Origin: Tritrichomonas musculus
Lineage: Eukaryota; Parabasalia; Tritrichomonadida; Tritrichomonadidae
Direction of reading: 5' to 3'
DNA: 64,000 nucleotides
Assembly (NCBI GenBank): GCA_039105265.1
Contig: JAPFFF010000005.1
Span: 4,325,501-4,389,500, forward strand
The position numbers and the translations under genes were made by a program. Shown here piece after piece: positions 43,979 through 53,205 of this stretch (within the stretch, counting starts at the first letter, position 1; the number at the start of each line of letters is the position of its first letter). The notes beneath the pieces are model-generated. The model saw only the letters and a program-made list of their open reading frames with translations, did no database searches and was not told the DNA's origin.

Positions 43979-45553
43979 CTAATAATAATAAATATGAATT
44001 GATGCTTCATTCCTACATAATACAAATAAGATATGAATTATGATCATTTTAAAATATAATATCATCTCCTTCATATTATTTGAAAATTCTAATTGGTTGG
44101 CATAAATATAATGAAGTAGCTTCTGGTTCTGTAGGAACACAACATCCATTGTCAGGACCACATCATTGTTGAAGTTGATCGGGATATTGATATCATCGTT
44201 GTCGTAACACTCTATCCAGAACGAATTACCGTTATCGTTGATCTTATAGTACTTGATGTTCTCGAAAGTCTCGTTAGTACATCCGATGATGTTATGGTTC
44301 GATTGACTTGCGAATGAGGCAGCGATTCGACAATCCAAATCGGTTCTGATGTTGTGGAAGCACAGATTCCGATGGTACACGTTGGTGTATCCGACATGGT
44401 TTTGATTCGGATTCGGGCCGATGTTCAGAAAGTTTCGTTTATCGGAGCCGTGAATGAAGCAGACTTCGTCGAAGTCTACGTTACGGAAATTACGTAGATA
44501 CGGATACATGTAATCGGATTCCTCATGGTTACCGTCCCATACATAAACCTTCTCATATGAATCGTCATTATCTGGAGTGATCAAGTAATCACAATAGTAA
44601 TCGCTGTATATCAGTATGTTATCGGGATGCTCGATTATGAGTTATTTCATATACTTGCAGTCCTTGTTGACGTCCTTGTTGACTATGTTGATGTCGTCAC
44701 TCGTAACGAAGAACGGAATCGGACGTACTTCAAGGTCATTACACTTCAACAGCATCAGGTCGTTATCGTCGCGAATGGCATTCAATTCAGTCAACTTCAA
44801 CGGGATATCTTCCGATTCGGAACAGAGGATCTCGGAACGGATATGCTCATATAGATTCGTCTTCGATATGCATCTGATCAGCTTATCATGAATGTCGTTC
44901 CACGAATCATCTTCGTCAATGGTGAACTAAATCGAAATTCGGAATACGACAACATCTTTTGGGCTCATGGTCGATAACTGGATCTCAGTTATGTTTTCGA
45001 CCCCCTCACTGTTCTTCACCTGATCATCGATGTCGTTGGATTCTTCTGTCGAGAAAGCATATTTCATGAACTCGTCCACGTCTCCCTTATTCAGGGTTGT
45101 CTTCATGATGTCTATTCGTTGAAGGTCATTCAGATGATAGAATATCTTACCGTACTTCTGATTAGACGTAGCATTCATTACGACCTTCAGTTCGGAATTC
45201 TCTTCACGACGAAGGAAAGCCCAGAACACTCCAGGAAGATTATCTAATCGTTCATCCATTAAGTCAATCACATAATCGACCAACCCAGCTTCGCCCCTGT
45301 CTTTGAACTCTGCTTTACGGTACTTCCTGATGTAGAGCATGAATCGAACTGTCCTGCTTTTGCGTTTGAGATGGATGGCTCTGATACCGATGATCTTCTC
45401 GTCTACGTTAGAGGTATGCCATTCAGGAGGGTACTGGAAATGGATCCTTTTAGGGTAGACTTCATCTACGATTCCATCTATTGACGAGTTATACGTCGTT
45501 TCAAGCGGTAAATGGGTCTGTTCATTCGCTTGGATATCTCTGCGGTAACTCAT
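43979..45553 (-). pseudogene. Maverick-like capsid-type protein, two in-frame stops
   Basis: One register runs from ATG at 45553 (MSYRRDIQANEQTHLP) to a stop near 43979, about 525 codons, interrupted only by TAG at 44927-44929 and TAA at 44642-44644. The two stops sit inside otherwise protein-like sequence. The C-terminal part (IKYYKI..., FWIECY, then a hydrophobic strand with LTMDVVFLQNQK) is clearly related to the ORF at 51044-51370 (IKYLKL, FWIEFY, FMIDMQMMNHQK). Together with the integrase and ATPase relics nearby this suggests a Maverick structural protein, perhaps the jelly-roll minor capsid protein; the exact role is inference. Base composition is much richer in GC than host genes. Confidence 0.55.
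44086..44103 (+). repeat. 18-bp direct repeat, left copy
   Basis: ATTCTAATTGGTTGGCAT here recurs exactly at 46433-46450 in the same orientation, flanked in both places by GAAAA-type sequence. The two copies bracket the GC-rich block. Confidence 0.6.
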
Positions 45554-45579
45554 TTATGAGAAGCAAAACAGTGGGATTC

Positions 45580-46001
45580 GATAATCCGGGGGACGTCCTC
45601 GACTGACCTCAAAAAATGAAGATCCGATTTAGTCATCCAACACCAATCCGATAATGGTCTTGATGACTTCGATCTTTCTGTCCATGCCGATATCGTCGTC
45701 GTAGGCTACGTTTAAGAGTCTGTCGAAATCGGATTCGTTTTCAACCTCAACATCGAGCTCTATCTCATCACCGAAGTAGTCTTCAATGAATTCGATGATG
45801 TCGTTGACTGAATGAACTTCAGAGATGTCGATAGCTTCGAATACATCTTCGCTGTTGTAGGCGTTCATCTTATGTGTATGACTACGGGATAAAAAATCGA
45901 TAGAGAAATCGTTTGAGGCATTTCAGTGTCGGAGGTATCGTAAGTGATCCATAAGTGATAATCCGGGGACGAGTGATCCGTAAGTGATAATCCGGGGACG
46001 A
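45580..46001. repeat. Recurring GATAATCCGGGG element
   Basis: A 29-bp unit, GTGATCC(A/G)TAAGTGATAATC..., ending in CGGGGACGA, stands twice in tandem at 45944-45972 and 45973-46001. Its core GATAATCCGGGGGACG recurs at 45580-45595 just upstream of the capsid-type frame. It precedes short minus-strand frames and could be a promoter-like element of the mobile DNA. Confidence 0.5.
45629..45868 (-). CDS. Small acidic hypothetical protein, 79 aa, in mobile DNA
   Basis: The intact frame starts with ATG (MNAYNSEDVFEAIDISEVHS) and ends GLVLDD. It is strongly acidic (Asp/Glu about one third) and looks helical. It lies 75 bp upstream of the capsid-type pseudogene in the same direction and overlaps the frame before it by four bases (ATGA), a compact virus-like arrangement. 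No family is recognised. Confidence 0.5.
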   Translation of the reverse strand: MNAYNSEDVFEAIDISEVHSVNDIIEFIEDYFGDEIELDVEVENESDFDRLLNVAYDDDIGMDRKIEVIKTIIGLVLDD

Positions 46002-46320
46002 TACTCACACCAAGAACTCCACTTCTGAGGTAGCTATCTCTGAGGAGACCAAAATGTTGTCTCATTATCGAAATCCATGTTGTTTCCAAGTAGCTGTTGG
46101 AGCAGTGGAGATGGCTGTGGTTGGGAAACTCGTTTAGAGGTCCGTAACTGCCGTTTTTTGGGCGATTTGAGCTTCTCGGGAGGTTCCGGATCTGGGACTC
46201 GTCCGGGATGCTCGTAATGGGCCTCTGGAGGGCTGTTAAGGGGGTCTCAGACGACCTTCGGAAAGCCGATAAGTGGGTGCGTAGGGCCTGTCCCGGAGCA
46301 CCCCTTAACTATACTACTAA
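45865..46320 (-). other. Open GC-rich frame without ATG
   Basis: A minus-strand frame is open from a stop near 46318 down to 45865 and overlaps the acidic ORF by ATGA. Its upstream half is Pro/Ser/Arg-rich and lacks an ATG; the downstream half includes TTWISIMRQHFGLLRDSYLR. It may be the 3' part of a Maverick gene, or open by chance because the block is GC-rich and poor in stops. Confidence 0.3.
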
Positions 46321-46423
46321 TGATATACACTGCTATAACAATAATCGGTAATATGAAATGATAAAATCAAGTTTGAGTATTTAAAAAGTTTGATGTGAAG
46401 TGAGCACCCGTACCTCTTTTCTT

Positions 46424-47224
46424 ATGAAAATAATTCTAATTGGTTGGCATGACCAACTCACCGACATCTATTCGTTCCATAAACGAATCTACTTCTTCAG
46501 TGAAAGTAAACGTCAGATTTATAGATATCTACCAATGTTTGGTGGAGCTAGTGAACCATTAAGAGCTTATAAGAGTGGTAAATCATTGAAGTTCAATATA
46601 TTAACAGATGAAGACAAACATGATTCTATATATGTTAGTGATCGATTAATAACTCGTACATCAACTATGACCAAAATAGAACTGAAGTGAATTCGCTGAC
46701 GATGAAGAGTAAATGATGTTTATTTTTGGTTTCATATCGATTTGTTCGTGAACGATCCGACTATAACATCTGATGTAAACGATCCGACTATGACATGATG
46801 AGACCAAAAAGATGATCGTGGTCGAACATGCATTCGATATAAGAGATGAACATACTAACCCGGGATCGTGCATCCAATCCCTTATAAAGAGAAACTATAT
46901 GCATCTACTATAGTTGGGGAACGTGATTTAACACGTTCATTACAAGGATACAATTGTCGACAAATGTACTCGTATTATCCATAATCCATAAGCAATAGTT
47001 TACCACATAGGTGTTAATTCGCTATGGGTTCTATCACAAGTATGGACAGAAATAATACGAAAATCGGTATAGCAGATAATCGAACTTGCACCTGCAACCG
47101 AAGTCTGGAGATGCACTTCATGATCCAACCACTGTACCGACACAGCTAGCAAATTATAGAATCGAAATTAACATTTATGCGTTATCTATGTGATAAATGT
47201 GTAAGTTTAATTCCATCGAAATGA
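46424..47224 (+). pseudogene. Decayed mobile-element gene, one register with about ten stops
   Basis: The frame opens with ATG at 46424 (MKIILIGWHDQLTDIYSFHK) and stays intact to TGA at 46688. The same register then remains protein-like to TGA at 47222, in spite of stops: TGA at 46697, 46703, 46796, 46799 and 46847, TAA at 46856, 46982 and 47015, and TAG at 47147. Stretches such as HPIPYKEKLYASTIVGERDL and RSLQGYNCRQMYSYYP between stops look coding. The terminal TGA overlaps the ATG of the next ORF (ATGA). Product unknown. The stretch from 46690 to 46850 is the least convincing part. Confidence 0.4.
46433..46450 (+). repeat. 18-bp direct repeat, right copy
   Basis: This is the second copy of ATTCTAATTGGTTGGCAT, identical to 44086-44103. 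Confidence 0.6.
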
Positions 47225-47616
47225 GTTCCAGAGAAACATCGTCTACGAAGAGTAAGACCAAGAATACATCACAACCAACTCTCGAAGAGGTATATACTAC
47301 CGACGACTTAGTATTACTTAAACGAGTTATCACCGAGTTAACAGCTAAACAAGATTACAAGACCCTCAACACTCTGTTTTGTCGTAATCCAAATGCTAGC
47401 AAGTTCGATAGTAGAACACTTAACGAAGATATACCACAATCGACAAAACGATTCACCAAACGTAATGGTAAACTCTGTAACGTATCACGAACAGTTCCAC
47501 GACAGAGTACTACCAAACCAGAAGAGAGTGATACATACACATACAAGTCCAGATTCTATGATCAATACACCAAATCGTTTAAGTATGTACTAGAATACAA
47601 TCCAAATACTAAGTGA
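47221..47616 (+). CDS. Hypothetical basic protein, 131 aa, in mobile DNA
   Basis: The frame can start at 47197 (MCKFNSIEM) or at 47221 (MSSRETSSTKSKTK). I prefer 47221, whose ATG overlaps the stop of the preceding reading frame in an ATGA junction. The protein is basic and hydrophilic, with a Ser/Thr/Lys-rich N-terminus, a helical part (DDLVLLKRVITELTAKQDYK) and a Tyr-rich end. It is the only intact frame of the plus-strand block. It is followed directly by low-complexity DNA. Family unknown; a small Maverick ORF is likely. Confidence 0.5.
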   Translation: MSSRETSSTKSKTKNTSQPTLEEVYTTDDLVLLKRVITELTAKQDYKTLNTLFCRNPNASKFDSRTLNEDIPQSTKRFTKRNGKLCNVSRTVPRQSTTKPEESDTYTYKSRFYDQYTKSFKYVLEYNPNTK

Positions 47617-47639
47617 ATCACTTCATTGGTAACAAATCT

Positions 47640-48610
47640 ATTTTTGATCGATAACAGTCGAATCGATAGTAGAATCATTCATCGAACAACAACATCATCA
47701 ACGATCATCATCATCAACAGTATTAACAACGATTCATTCATCATGATCCTCATTAACGATCATCATCAATCGAATACATCAACAGTATCATCAAACAACA
47801 GTATCATCAACAACTCATTCATCACCATCATCAGCATATCGATCAATCGTTCATCATCATCATCAATCGATCATCATCAACAGGATTATCATCAACAACT
47901 CATCATTAACGAATATCATCAATCGATTCAATCATTAACGAACATCATCAATCAATTCAATCATTAACAAACATCATTAACGAACATCATCAATCGATTT
48001 AATCATTAACAAACATCATTAACGAATATTATCAGCATCATCATCATCTTGAATATATCGATCATCGATCAACAATATATTGATTATATCATCAACAACT
48101 CAACATCATCGATCAACCTCATTATCGATCAACAACATATGTTAATGCAACGTATCGAAATCGATCAGAAACACTCATGAATCACGTCGTTAGTTACCAG
48201 GTTAGATCTAACTAGATTTCTAACTATGATTCTAACTATACGAATTTGATACAAAAATAACTCGTTTACAGTCGATAATGAGTATAAATTGAATGATTTG
48301 TTACATGCGAATACATCAACAACTCAATCATCACCATCATATATTATCTATCAATCGAATACAACATCAATATATCGATCATCGATCAACAATATATCAA
48401 TCGATCATCAACAACAGTATCATCACCAACAGTATTAACAACAACTCATTCATCACAATTATCATCAACAGGATCAATCGTTCATCACCATCAATCAACA
48501 GGATCTTCATCAATTGATCATCAACATATCGATCATCAACATATCGATCATCATCAATCGATCATTATCACGAACAACATATATCGATCATCATTACCAG
48601 TATCCATGAA
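47640..48610 (+). repeat. ATC/CAA-rich low-complexity DNA
   Basis: Imperfect repeats of CATCATCAAC, CGATCATCATC and AACGAACATCATC dominate, interrupted by the 116-bp repeat copy at 48161-48276. A (TG)n run closes it near 48611-48627. Frames inside are His/Ser/Asn/Ile strings and not genes. Confidence 0.85.
48161..48276 (+). repeat. 116-bp direct repeat, copy A
   Basis: It matches 48773-48888 at about 92% with no gaps. Both copies include three TCTAACTA boxes at exact 12-bp spacing and run from TCGATCAGAA to ACAGTCGAT. Confidence 0.9.
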
Positions 48611-48772
48611 TGTGTGTGTGTGTGTGTCAGATGAGATGATGACGAGTGACTTGTTATTAATCGAATCTGATGCGGATATAGATGATCCATTATCTATTGA
48701 AACCATATAGTTGGATCCGTTTATGGTTTATCGTTAATCATTCGTTAAGTTATAATCGCAGACGCTTCGTTA

Positions 48773-48888
48773 TCGATCAGAATCACTCATGAATCACGTC
48801 ATTGGTTACCAGGTTAGATCTAACTAGATTTCTAACTATGATTCTAACTATACGATTTTGATCCAAAAACAAGCCATTTACAGTCGAT
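48773..48888 (+). repeat. 116-bp direct repeat, copy B
   Basis: This copy lies 612 bp from copy A. It stands at the point where ATC-rich DNA switches to its reverse complement, GAT-rich DNA. Confidence 0.9.
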
Positions 48889-49172
48889 TCATGTTGTTGA
48901 TGTTGATGATGATGATGATTGAGTTGTTGATCGATGCTGCTGTTGATGATTGATATATGTTGTTCGTGATGAATGAATCGATATGTTGATGATACTGTTG
49001 ATGTTGATCGTGATGATACTGTTGTTGATGATGTTGTTCGTGATGATCGATTGATGATGTTCGTTAATGATGATCGATTGATGATGATATATTCAAGATG
49101 ATGATGAAGATGAAGATCCTGTTGATTGATGATGATGATGATTGTTTGATGATTGATGATACTGTTGATGCT
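48889..49172 (-). repeat. GAT-rich low-complexity arm
   Basis: TTGATGATGATG-type repeats are the reverse complement of the ATC-rich DNA at 47640-48610, so the two can be read as imperfect arms of one large inverted structure. The right edge, about 49175, cuts into the packaging-ATPase relic. Confidence 0.8.
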
Positions 49173-49175
49173 GAT

Positions 49176-49823
49176 CGTTTTTGTTATACATGTCAAATTA
49201 TAGTGTCTCGTTTTTGTTAACAATCTTATGAATTCACTATTTCCATTCTCCAACAAATCACTACTAGCACAATCATCAAGTATAATCAATGTATGATATG
49301 GATAAGCTGTCGTGTTATATTTGACAAGCTTGTTTGAAATATAAGCTATTCTATCTTCAATATCAAACAATGAATGTTTGTTTATTAATCGTGCCATCTC
49401 TTCTGACGTTTCTTTTTGTTTAGACAAATCATGTTTCACTATTGCATAATATTTAGTTTTTCGTTTGATATGTTTCTTCAAATAATTCATTAATTCATCT
49501 TCACTAACTTAATTGATTTTCGTTTCAATATTTTTACTCAACACTTCTGATGTCTTATCAGCTATACCACTAGTTGATCAAAAAATGATTTTATTATAAT
49601 ATGGATGTTAAAACAGTTTTTCAATTATCATAATATGTTTCCATAGCCAATATGTTTTGCAACTACCTGGTTTGCCAATCAGAAAACAAATACCATTAGT
49701 TGAAGATGGATAGTCTGGTGATAATGGTTTAATCAATGACCCTTCAATTTCTTTCTCATTTTTCTTCAATGTTGTTTTAATTAGTGATTCAACTTATTTT
49801 ATTAATCTGCTCTTTTTATTCAT
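49176..49823 (-). pseudogene. Maverick packaging ATPase (A32/FtsK-HerA type), broken and truncated
   Basis: From ATG at 49823 (MNKKSRLIK) one register covers about 215 codons. The Walker A is GKPGSCKT (49653-49676), where relatives have Gly for the Cys. The Walker B is TLIILDDCA (about 49272-49290), followed by the typical LTKTRHYNLTCI. Premature stops stand at 49794-49796 (TAA), 49608-49610 (TAA), 49578-49580 (TGA) and 49509-49511 (TAA), with no frameshift. The C-terminal third is missing because GAT-rich DNA replaces it at about 49175. In intact Mavericks this ATPase pumps the genome into the capsid. Confidence 0.75.
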
Positions 49824-49954
49824 TTATAAATGTTTTCATTCGAAGATTATTTAAAGCTTTTGGAACGAATGGCTGTCATTCAAATGTATATTGAAATCAC
49901 TGGATTTGTTATCAATAAATTTTCAAAAATATGTAATAAATATATGAACGACAA

Positions 49955-51043
49955 TTAGGACCATTTTAATATTTGTGGTGGTATCGTTGATTGTTTACTC
50001 CAATATTCACGTTCCATTCGACTCAGCATCGCTGGATTACCTTCTCTCAAATTTCTCGCTGCTATCTTATCTTTCACACGACCTTCATAAACGACTTGAT
50101 ATTGATTTAGTTTTTTATTGTAGCCAGTTATTTTGTCAATTATTCCACGTTTACCATCCTTCAATGTCTCAGCAATATTTTTATTATCTGTCTTCACTAA
50201 TTGATATCCAGGATATTTATCAACTGATTTATCTTTTGCTTTAATCATAAATTGATTACCAACTTATGAATCAACAATATTTGCCTCTTTGCTAACACGT
50301 GAACGTCTTTTTGCCTTCGCTCATGATGGTCCATCATTGTTAACAATTTTCAATCTATCATCAGGCTTGAAATCATATGGATTATTTTTAGACATTTTTG
50401 AATATATTTCATTTCATCATCTTCTGTTATATCATTTGGTGCTCTATTATTCAATGATTTGTGTGGCGTTTCATTATATGCTTCAATTAATGATTTCATT
50501 TCATCTTCAGCAATATATCTATTTTCACCTATCATGTCCCTAATTGTTCTCATGAATCGATTTATTATTCCCAACACATTATGATTATTGTCTTCTGTTG
50601 TTCTATAAATTATGTTCTTTGATTTAATGTAATCCAAGAATTCATTTGACAAATACGCTTGGTCTTTGTCTGACGTTATTGAATATACATTTTTGACATC
50701 ATCAATGAATTTATTAAATGCTTCTATTATTGTTTTTGCTCCTTTCCCAACTAATGGATAACTGTAAGCTTTGCGTGTGTTCATATTAATGAACATCAAA
50801 TAATTTTATTCATTCTTTCGTCTGTTATTAATGAACGTGTCCATTTGATATCCTCCAGGATGTTTTGAATAGATATTCATAAATTTTGGTTTGTCAGGTA
50901 TTACATCATGAATGATATTATTTTTTAAATATTCTCTTGCTTCCTTTTCATTAAATCCATATCTTTTCGCTAGTGGTACAAATTTTGATGGTGTCCGCTA
51001 TGGATAACGATTACATAAATCTCCAATTGACTTGAAAGTCGTT
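49955..51043 (-). pseudogene. Maverick/Polinton retroviral-like integrase, broken
   Basis: The relic reads minus-strand from about 51043 to the stop at 49955. The catalytic core includes HPGGYQMDTFINN, LMFINMNTRKAYSYP, the second aspartate in SDKDQAYLSNEF and HNVLGIINRFMRTIRDM, then the target-site tail (SKEANIVD, FMIKAKDKSVDKYPGYQL) and a final KWS. Premature stops are TAG 50998-51000, TAA 50806-50808, TGA 50321-50323 and TAA 50264-50266, with one frameshift near 50390. No start codon is seen; the 5' end runs into the neighbouring capsid-type ORF. Mavericks use this enzyme to insert into host DNA. Confidence 0.8.
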
Positions 51044-51465
51044 TTATATATATAAAAACTTCTGATGATTCATCATCTGCATATCAATCATAAAACTTTC
51101 ATTAACTGGTAATTTGACAGGAATTTTATAATTACGACCTCTATAGAATTCAATCCAAAATGTTTGGTCAGTAGAATTCAATTTTAAATATTTGATTGGC
51201 GAGAAAATTTGATAACTATTTCCAACATATCCCTTGCTTGTCTCTTCAGCTATTGATGAATACACTTTGCAACTGTGTCTATCCCATACATTCTCAAATT
51301 TAATTTCTCTCATCAATTTTCCTTCAACCTTGTAGGGGCTATTTTGAAATGGCTCAAAGCAAACATTCATGATATCCGCAAAATCGCATTTAACATGTGG
51401 TTAATTATATTGTTCTTTGTTATTTTTGTTATAATATCTATAGTCCTGTCCAAAAGTGGTTTCTG
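51044..51465 (-). pseudogene. Maverick-like capsid-type protein, second copy, 5' decayed
   Basis: The intact part (ATG 51370 to 51044) reads MNVCFEPFQNSPYKVEG to KFLYI. Upstream the same register continues through a TAA at 51401-51403 with coding-like sequence (YYNKNNKEQYN). The C-terminal portion is related to the pseudogene at 43979-45553, though diverged and AT-rich. It lies next to the integrase in the same direction. A jelly-roll structural protein is plausible, not proven. Confidence 0.55.
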
Positions 51466-52019
51466 TCATTCAAAAGTGGTCTGTCATTGTCTTGCTTTCC
51501 ATCTTCCCTGAAGAACACGTATTATTTTGGTATTGGTGTGTAATCGATTGGGTCAGTTAATCGTTTCATTTATGATATCAATAAATTATATTTCATTCAT
51601 TGTTATTGGTGGTTTGTTATCATTTATGATAGCAACACATGAATCATCACCAACAGCTCTGACATCGAGGTTATGCATTAAATATAGGCGCCACAAGACG
51701 TTTAACATGACATTTCTTCTTGATTGTCATTTTGTCGTTTTCGTTATTAAAATAGACTAAAAGTGTAAGTTTCATGTGTGTAGTGTGGTGTGAAACACCC
51801 ACTACCATATCTAACTATGTTGATAATTTTGTGAATCAGCTGGCCGATGCAATGACTATATATAAACCCAAATATATTTTGATCATGAACCAAACAATCA
51901 TAAACACATATAATCCTCCTCATAAGCGAATAACAAAAAAAGGATAGTCAACTTTTAAAATAAATAAATATATATATATATATACAAAAGAAGGAACAAC
52001 ATACTTATCAACAATTTCG
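51466..52019. other. Boundary region between Maverick debris and host DNA
   Basis: No gene is seen. A duplicated (C)AAAAGTGGT(TT)CTGTCATT motif lies at about 51450-51495 and an (AT)n run at about 51967-51985. I could not find terminal inverted repeats or a target duplication here. Confidence 0.5.
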
Positions 52020-52100
52020 ATGGATAATGAAGTGAAACTACCATTGTTCATCATCTTTTTCTTTTTTGTCATCATTTTCTTTTTCTTCTTTGTAGTTTGA
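52020..52100 (+). CDS. Possible 26-aa membrane peptide
   Basis: A short ATG frame gives MDNEVKLPLF followed by a Phe/Ile/Val membrane segment and a TGA at 52098-52100. It would be a single-span micropeptide. Phe-rich translation of a T-rich tract by chance is a serious alternative. Confidence 0.2.
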   Translation: MDNEVKLPLFIIFFFFVIIFFFFFVV

Positions 52101-52109
52101 ATTTATTGC

Positions 52110-52279
52110 ATGCTAGCGTATGGAATTGTATGAGTATAACGAGTTAATATTCTGTATTATATAATTTCAGTCCTATACGATTTGGTAAATATTATGATGA
52201 AGAATACACTAATGGTGAGATCTTTAATAAATCCATTAATGATGATAAGATTGATTCATTTTTTGCATTTTCAATATAG
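52110..52279 (+). CDS. Possible two-exon small gene
   Basis: A coding-like stretch at 52172-52279 (PIRFGKYYDEEYTNGEIFNK to FFAFSI, stop) lacks an ATG. Joining ATGCTAGC at 52110-52117 across a 53-nt stretch that begins GTATGG and ends TTTCAG (52118-52170) gives an in-frame start. The intron is inferred, not shown; the product would be about 38 residues and of unknown role. Confidence 0.3.
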
Positions 52280-52448
52280 TTATATAAATAAAAACAAAAA
52301 TGTTAACCTTTTTTTTTTTTAATCTGTTATAATGTTTTCAATTTTTTGAATCATTTTTCTATAAATGGAGAAACCAGACTCTTTTGGCCTACTAGTATTT
52401 TTTCTTCTTTTCTAACATCAGCTAGGTGAATTTCTTGATAAAGCAATC

Positions 52449-52799
52449 ATGGCTTTAGACGATTTATCATTTGCAACAGAACAATTTATCGATAAATGTG
52501 TTGAAGGCAAATATGTGAAACCGCATTCAGCAGATATTGAAAGAGAAAAACGATTTGAATCAATTCAAGCATCTTTGAGTGAAAATCAAGAAAAAGCGCC
52601 AAAATCCAAAACTCACTCAAAAACGAAGAAAGAGAGAAAAGTCAATAAGGAAGAGCAGCCAGCTCCTGTCGAAAAGACAGAAAATATAGATGAATCTACA
52701 GAAGTGTCAATCGTTGCTGAAAGCACAGAAGGATCTCAAGAAAATTCGCAGAGAAGAAAAAAGCATCGTCGCCATCATCAAGAACACGAGCAGGAATAA
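52449..52799 (+). CDS. Hypothetical charged protein, 116 aa
   Basis: The frame begins with ATG (MALDDLSFATEQFIDKCVEGK). A short amphipathic N-terminal helix is followed by a long, probably disordered Lys/Glu/Ser-rich region and a basic tail (RRKKHRRHHQEHEQE). The codon use and composition match host genes, and the frame ends cleanly 400 bp before the 3' end of the next gene. No domain is recognised. A nucleic-acid or chromatin-associated role would fit the basic tail but is only a guess. Confidence 0.7.
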   Translation: MALDDLSFATEQFIDKCVEGKYVKPHSADIEREKRFESIQASLSENQEKAPKSKTHSKTKKERKVNKEEQPAPVEKTENIDESTEVSIVAESTEGSQENSQRRKKHRRHHQEHEQE

Positions 52800-53205
52800 A
52801 ATGATTTCAAGATTTATAACACATAATATTGATTTTATAAAATACTAGTTTACATATCATTTTTTAACGTTGGGCAGATTTTAGCTAATTTTTAATTTAT
52901 TTTTTAGTCTACAAAAAACATTATAAAACATTTGAAATGAAAAGGTTTTTTATTATTGTAATATTAATAGACTGATTAATCTAATTAGTAATGACAATTA
53001 TTTAATGAGCAGGTATCATTCAGAATTACGCTATACATAATGCTGATTATTTGGCTCCTAAGGATAAATCATAGGAAACATTAAAAACAAAAAAATATAA
53101 AATTTCGATTCAAAAAAAAAAGAAAGAAAACGAATTAATTAATAATTTATTCCATGAAAACACATAAAACACTTAAATTCATACAAATAATCTAATTTTT
53201 TTGCA
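52800..53205. other. Convergent intergenic spacer
   Basis: About 400 bp between the 3' ends of two genes that point at each other. AT-rich; nothing else is seen. Confidence 0.6.

Noticed and set aside
44616-44891. Plus-strand frames of 75-91 codons
   Set aside because: They lie opposite the capsid-type pseudogene, whose minus-strand register is protein-like through this stretch.
47080-47160. tRNA gene on the minus strand (A-box-like and GTTCGA)
   Set aside because: The T stem and anticodon stem do not pair properly, and the stretch lies inside a plus-strand decayed reading frame.
47626-48517. Frames of 113 and 74 codons in the ATC-rich DNA
   Set aside because: They translate low-complexity repeats into Ser/Asn/His/Ile strings and one begins with TTG.
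43979-51465. Stop codons reassigned to Gln (TAA/TAG) in the mobile DNA
   Set aside because: TGA stops also interrupt the frames, the integrase appears to end at a normal TAA, and host genes use the standard code. C-to-T decay explains more with less.
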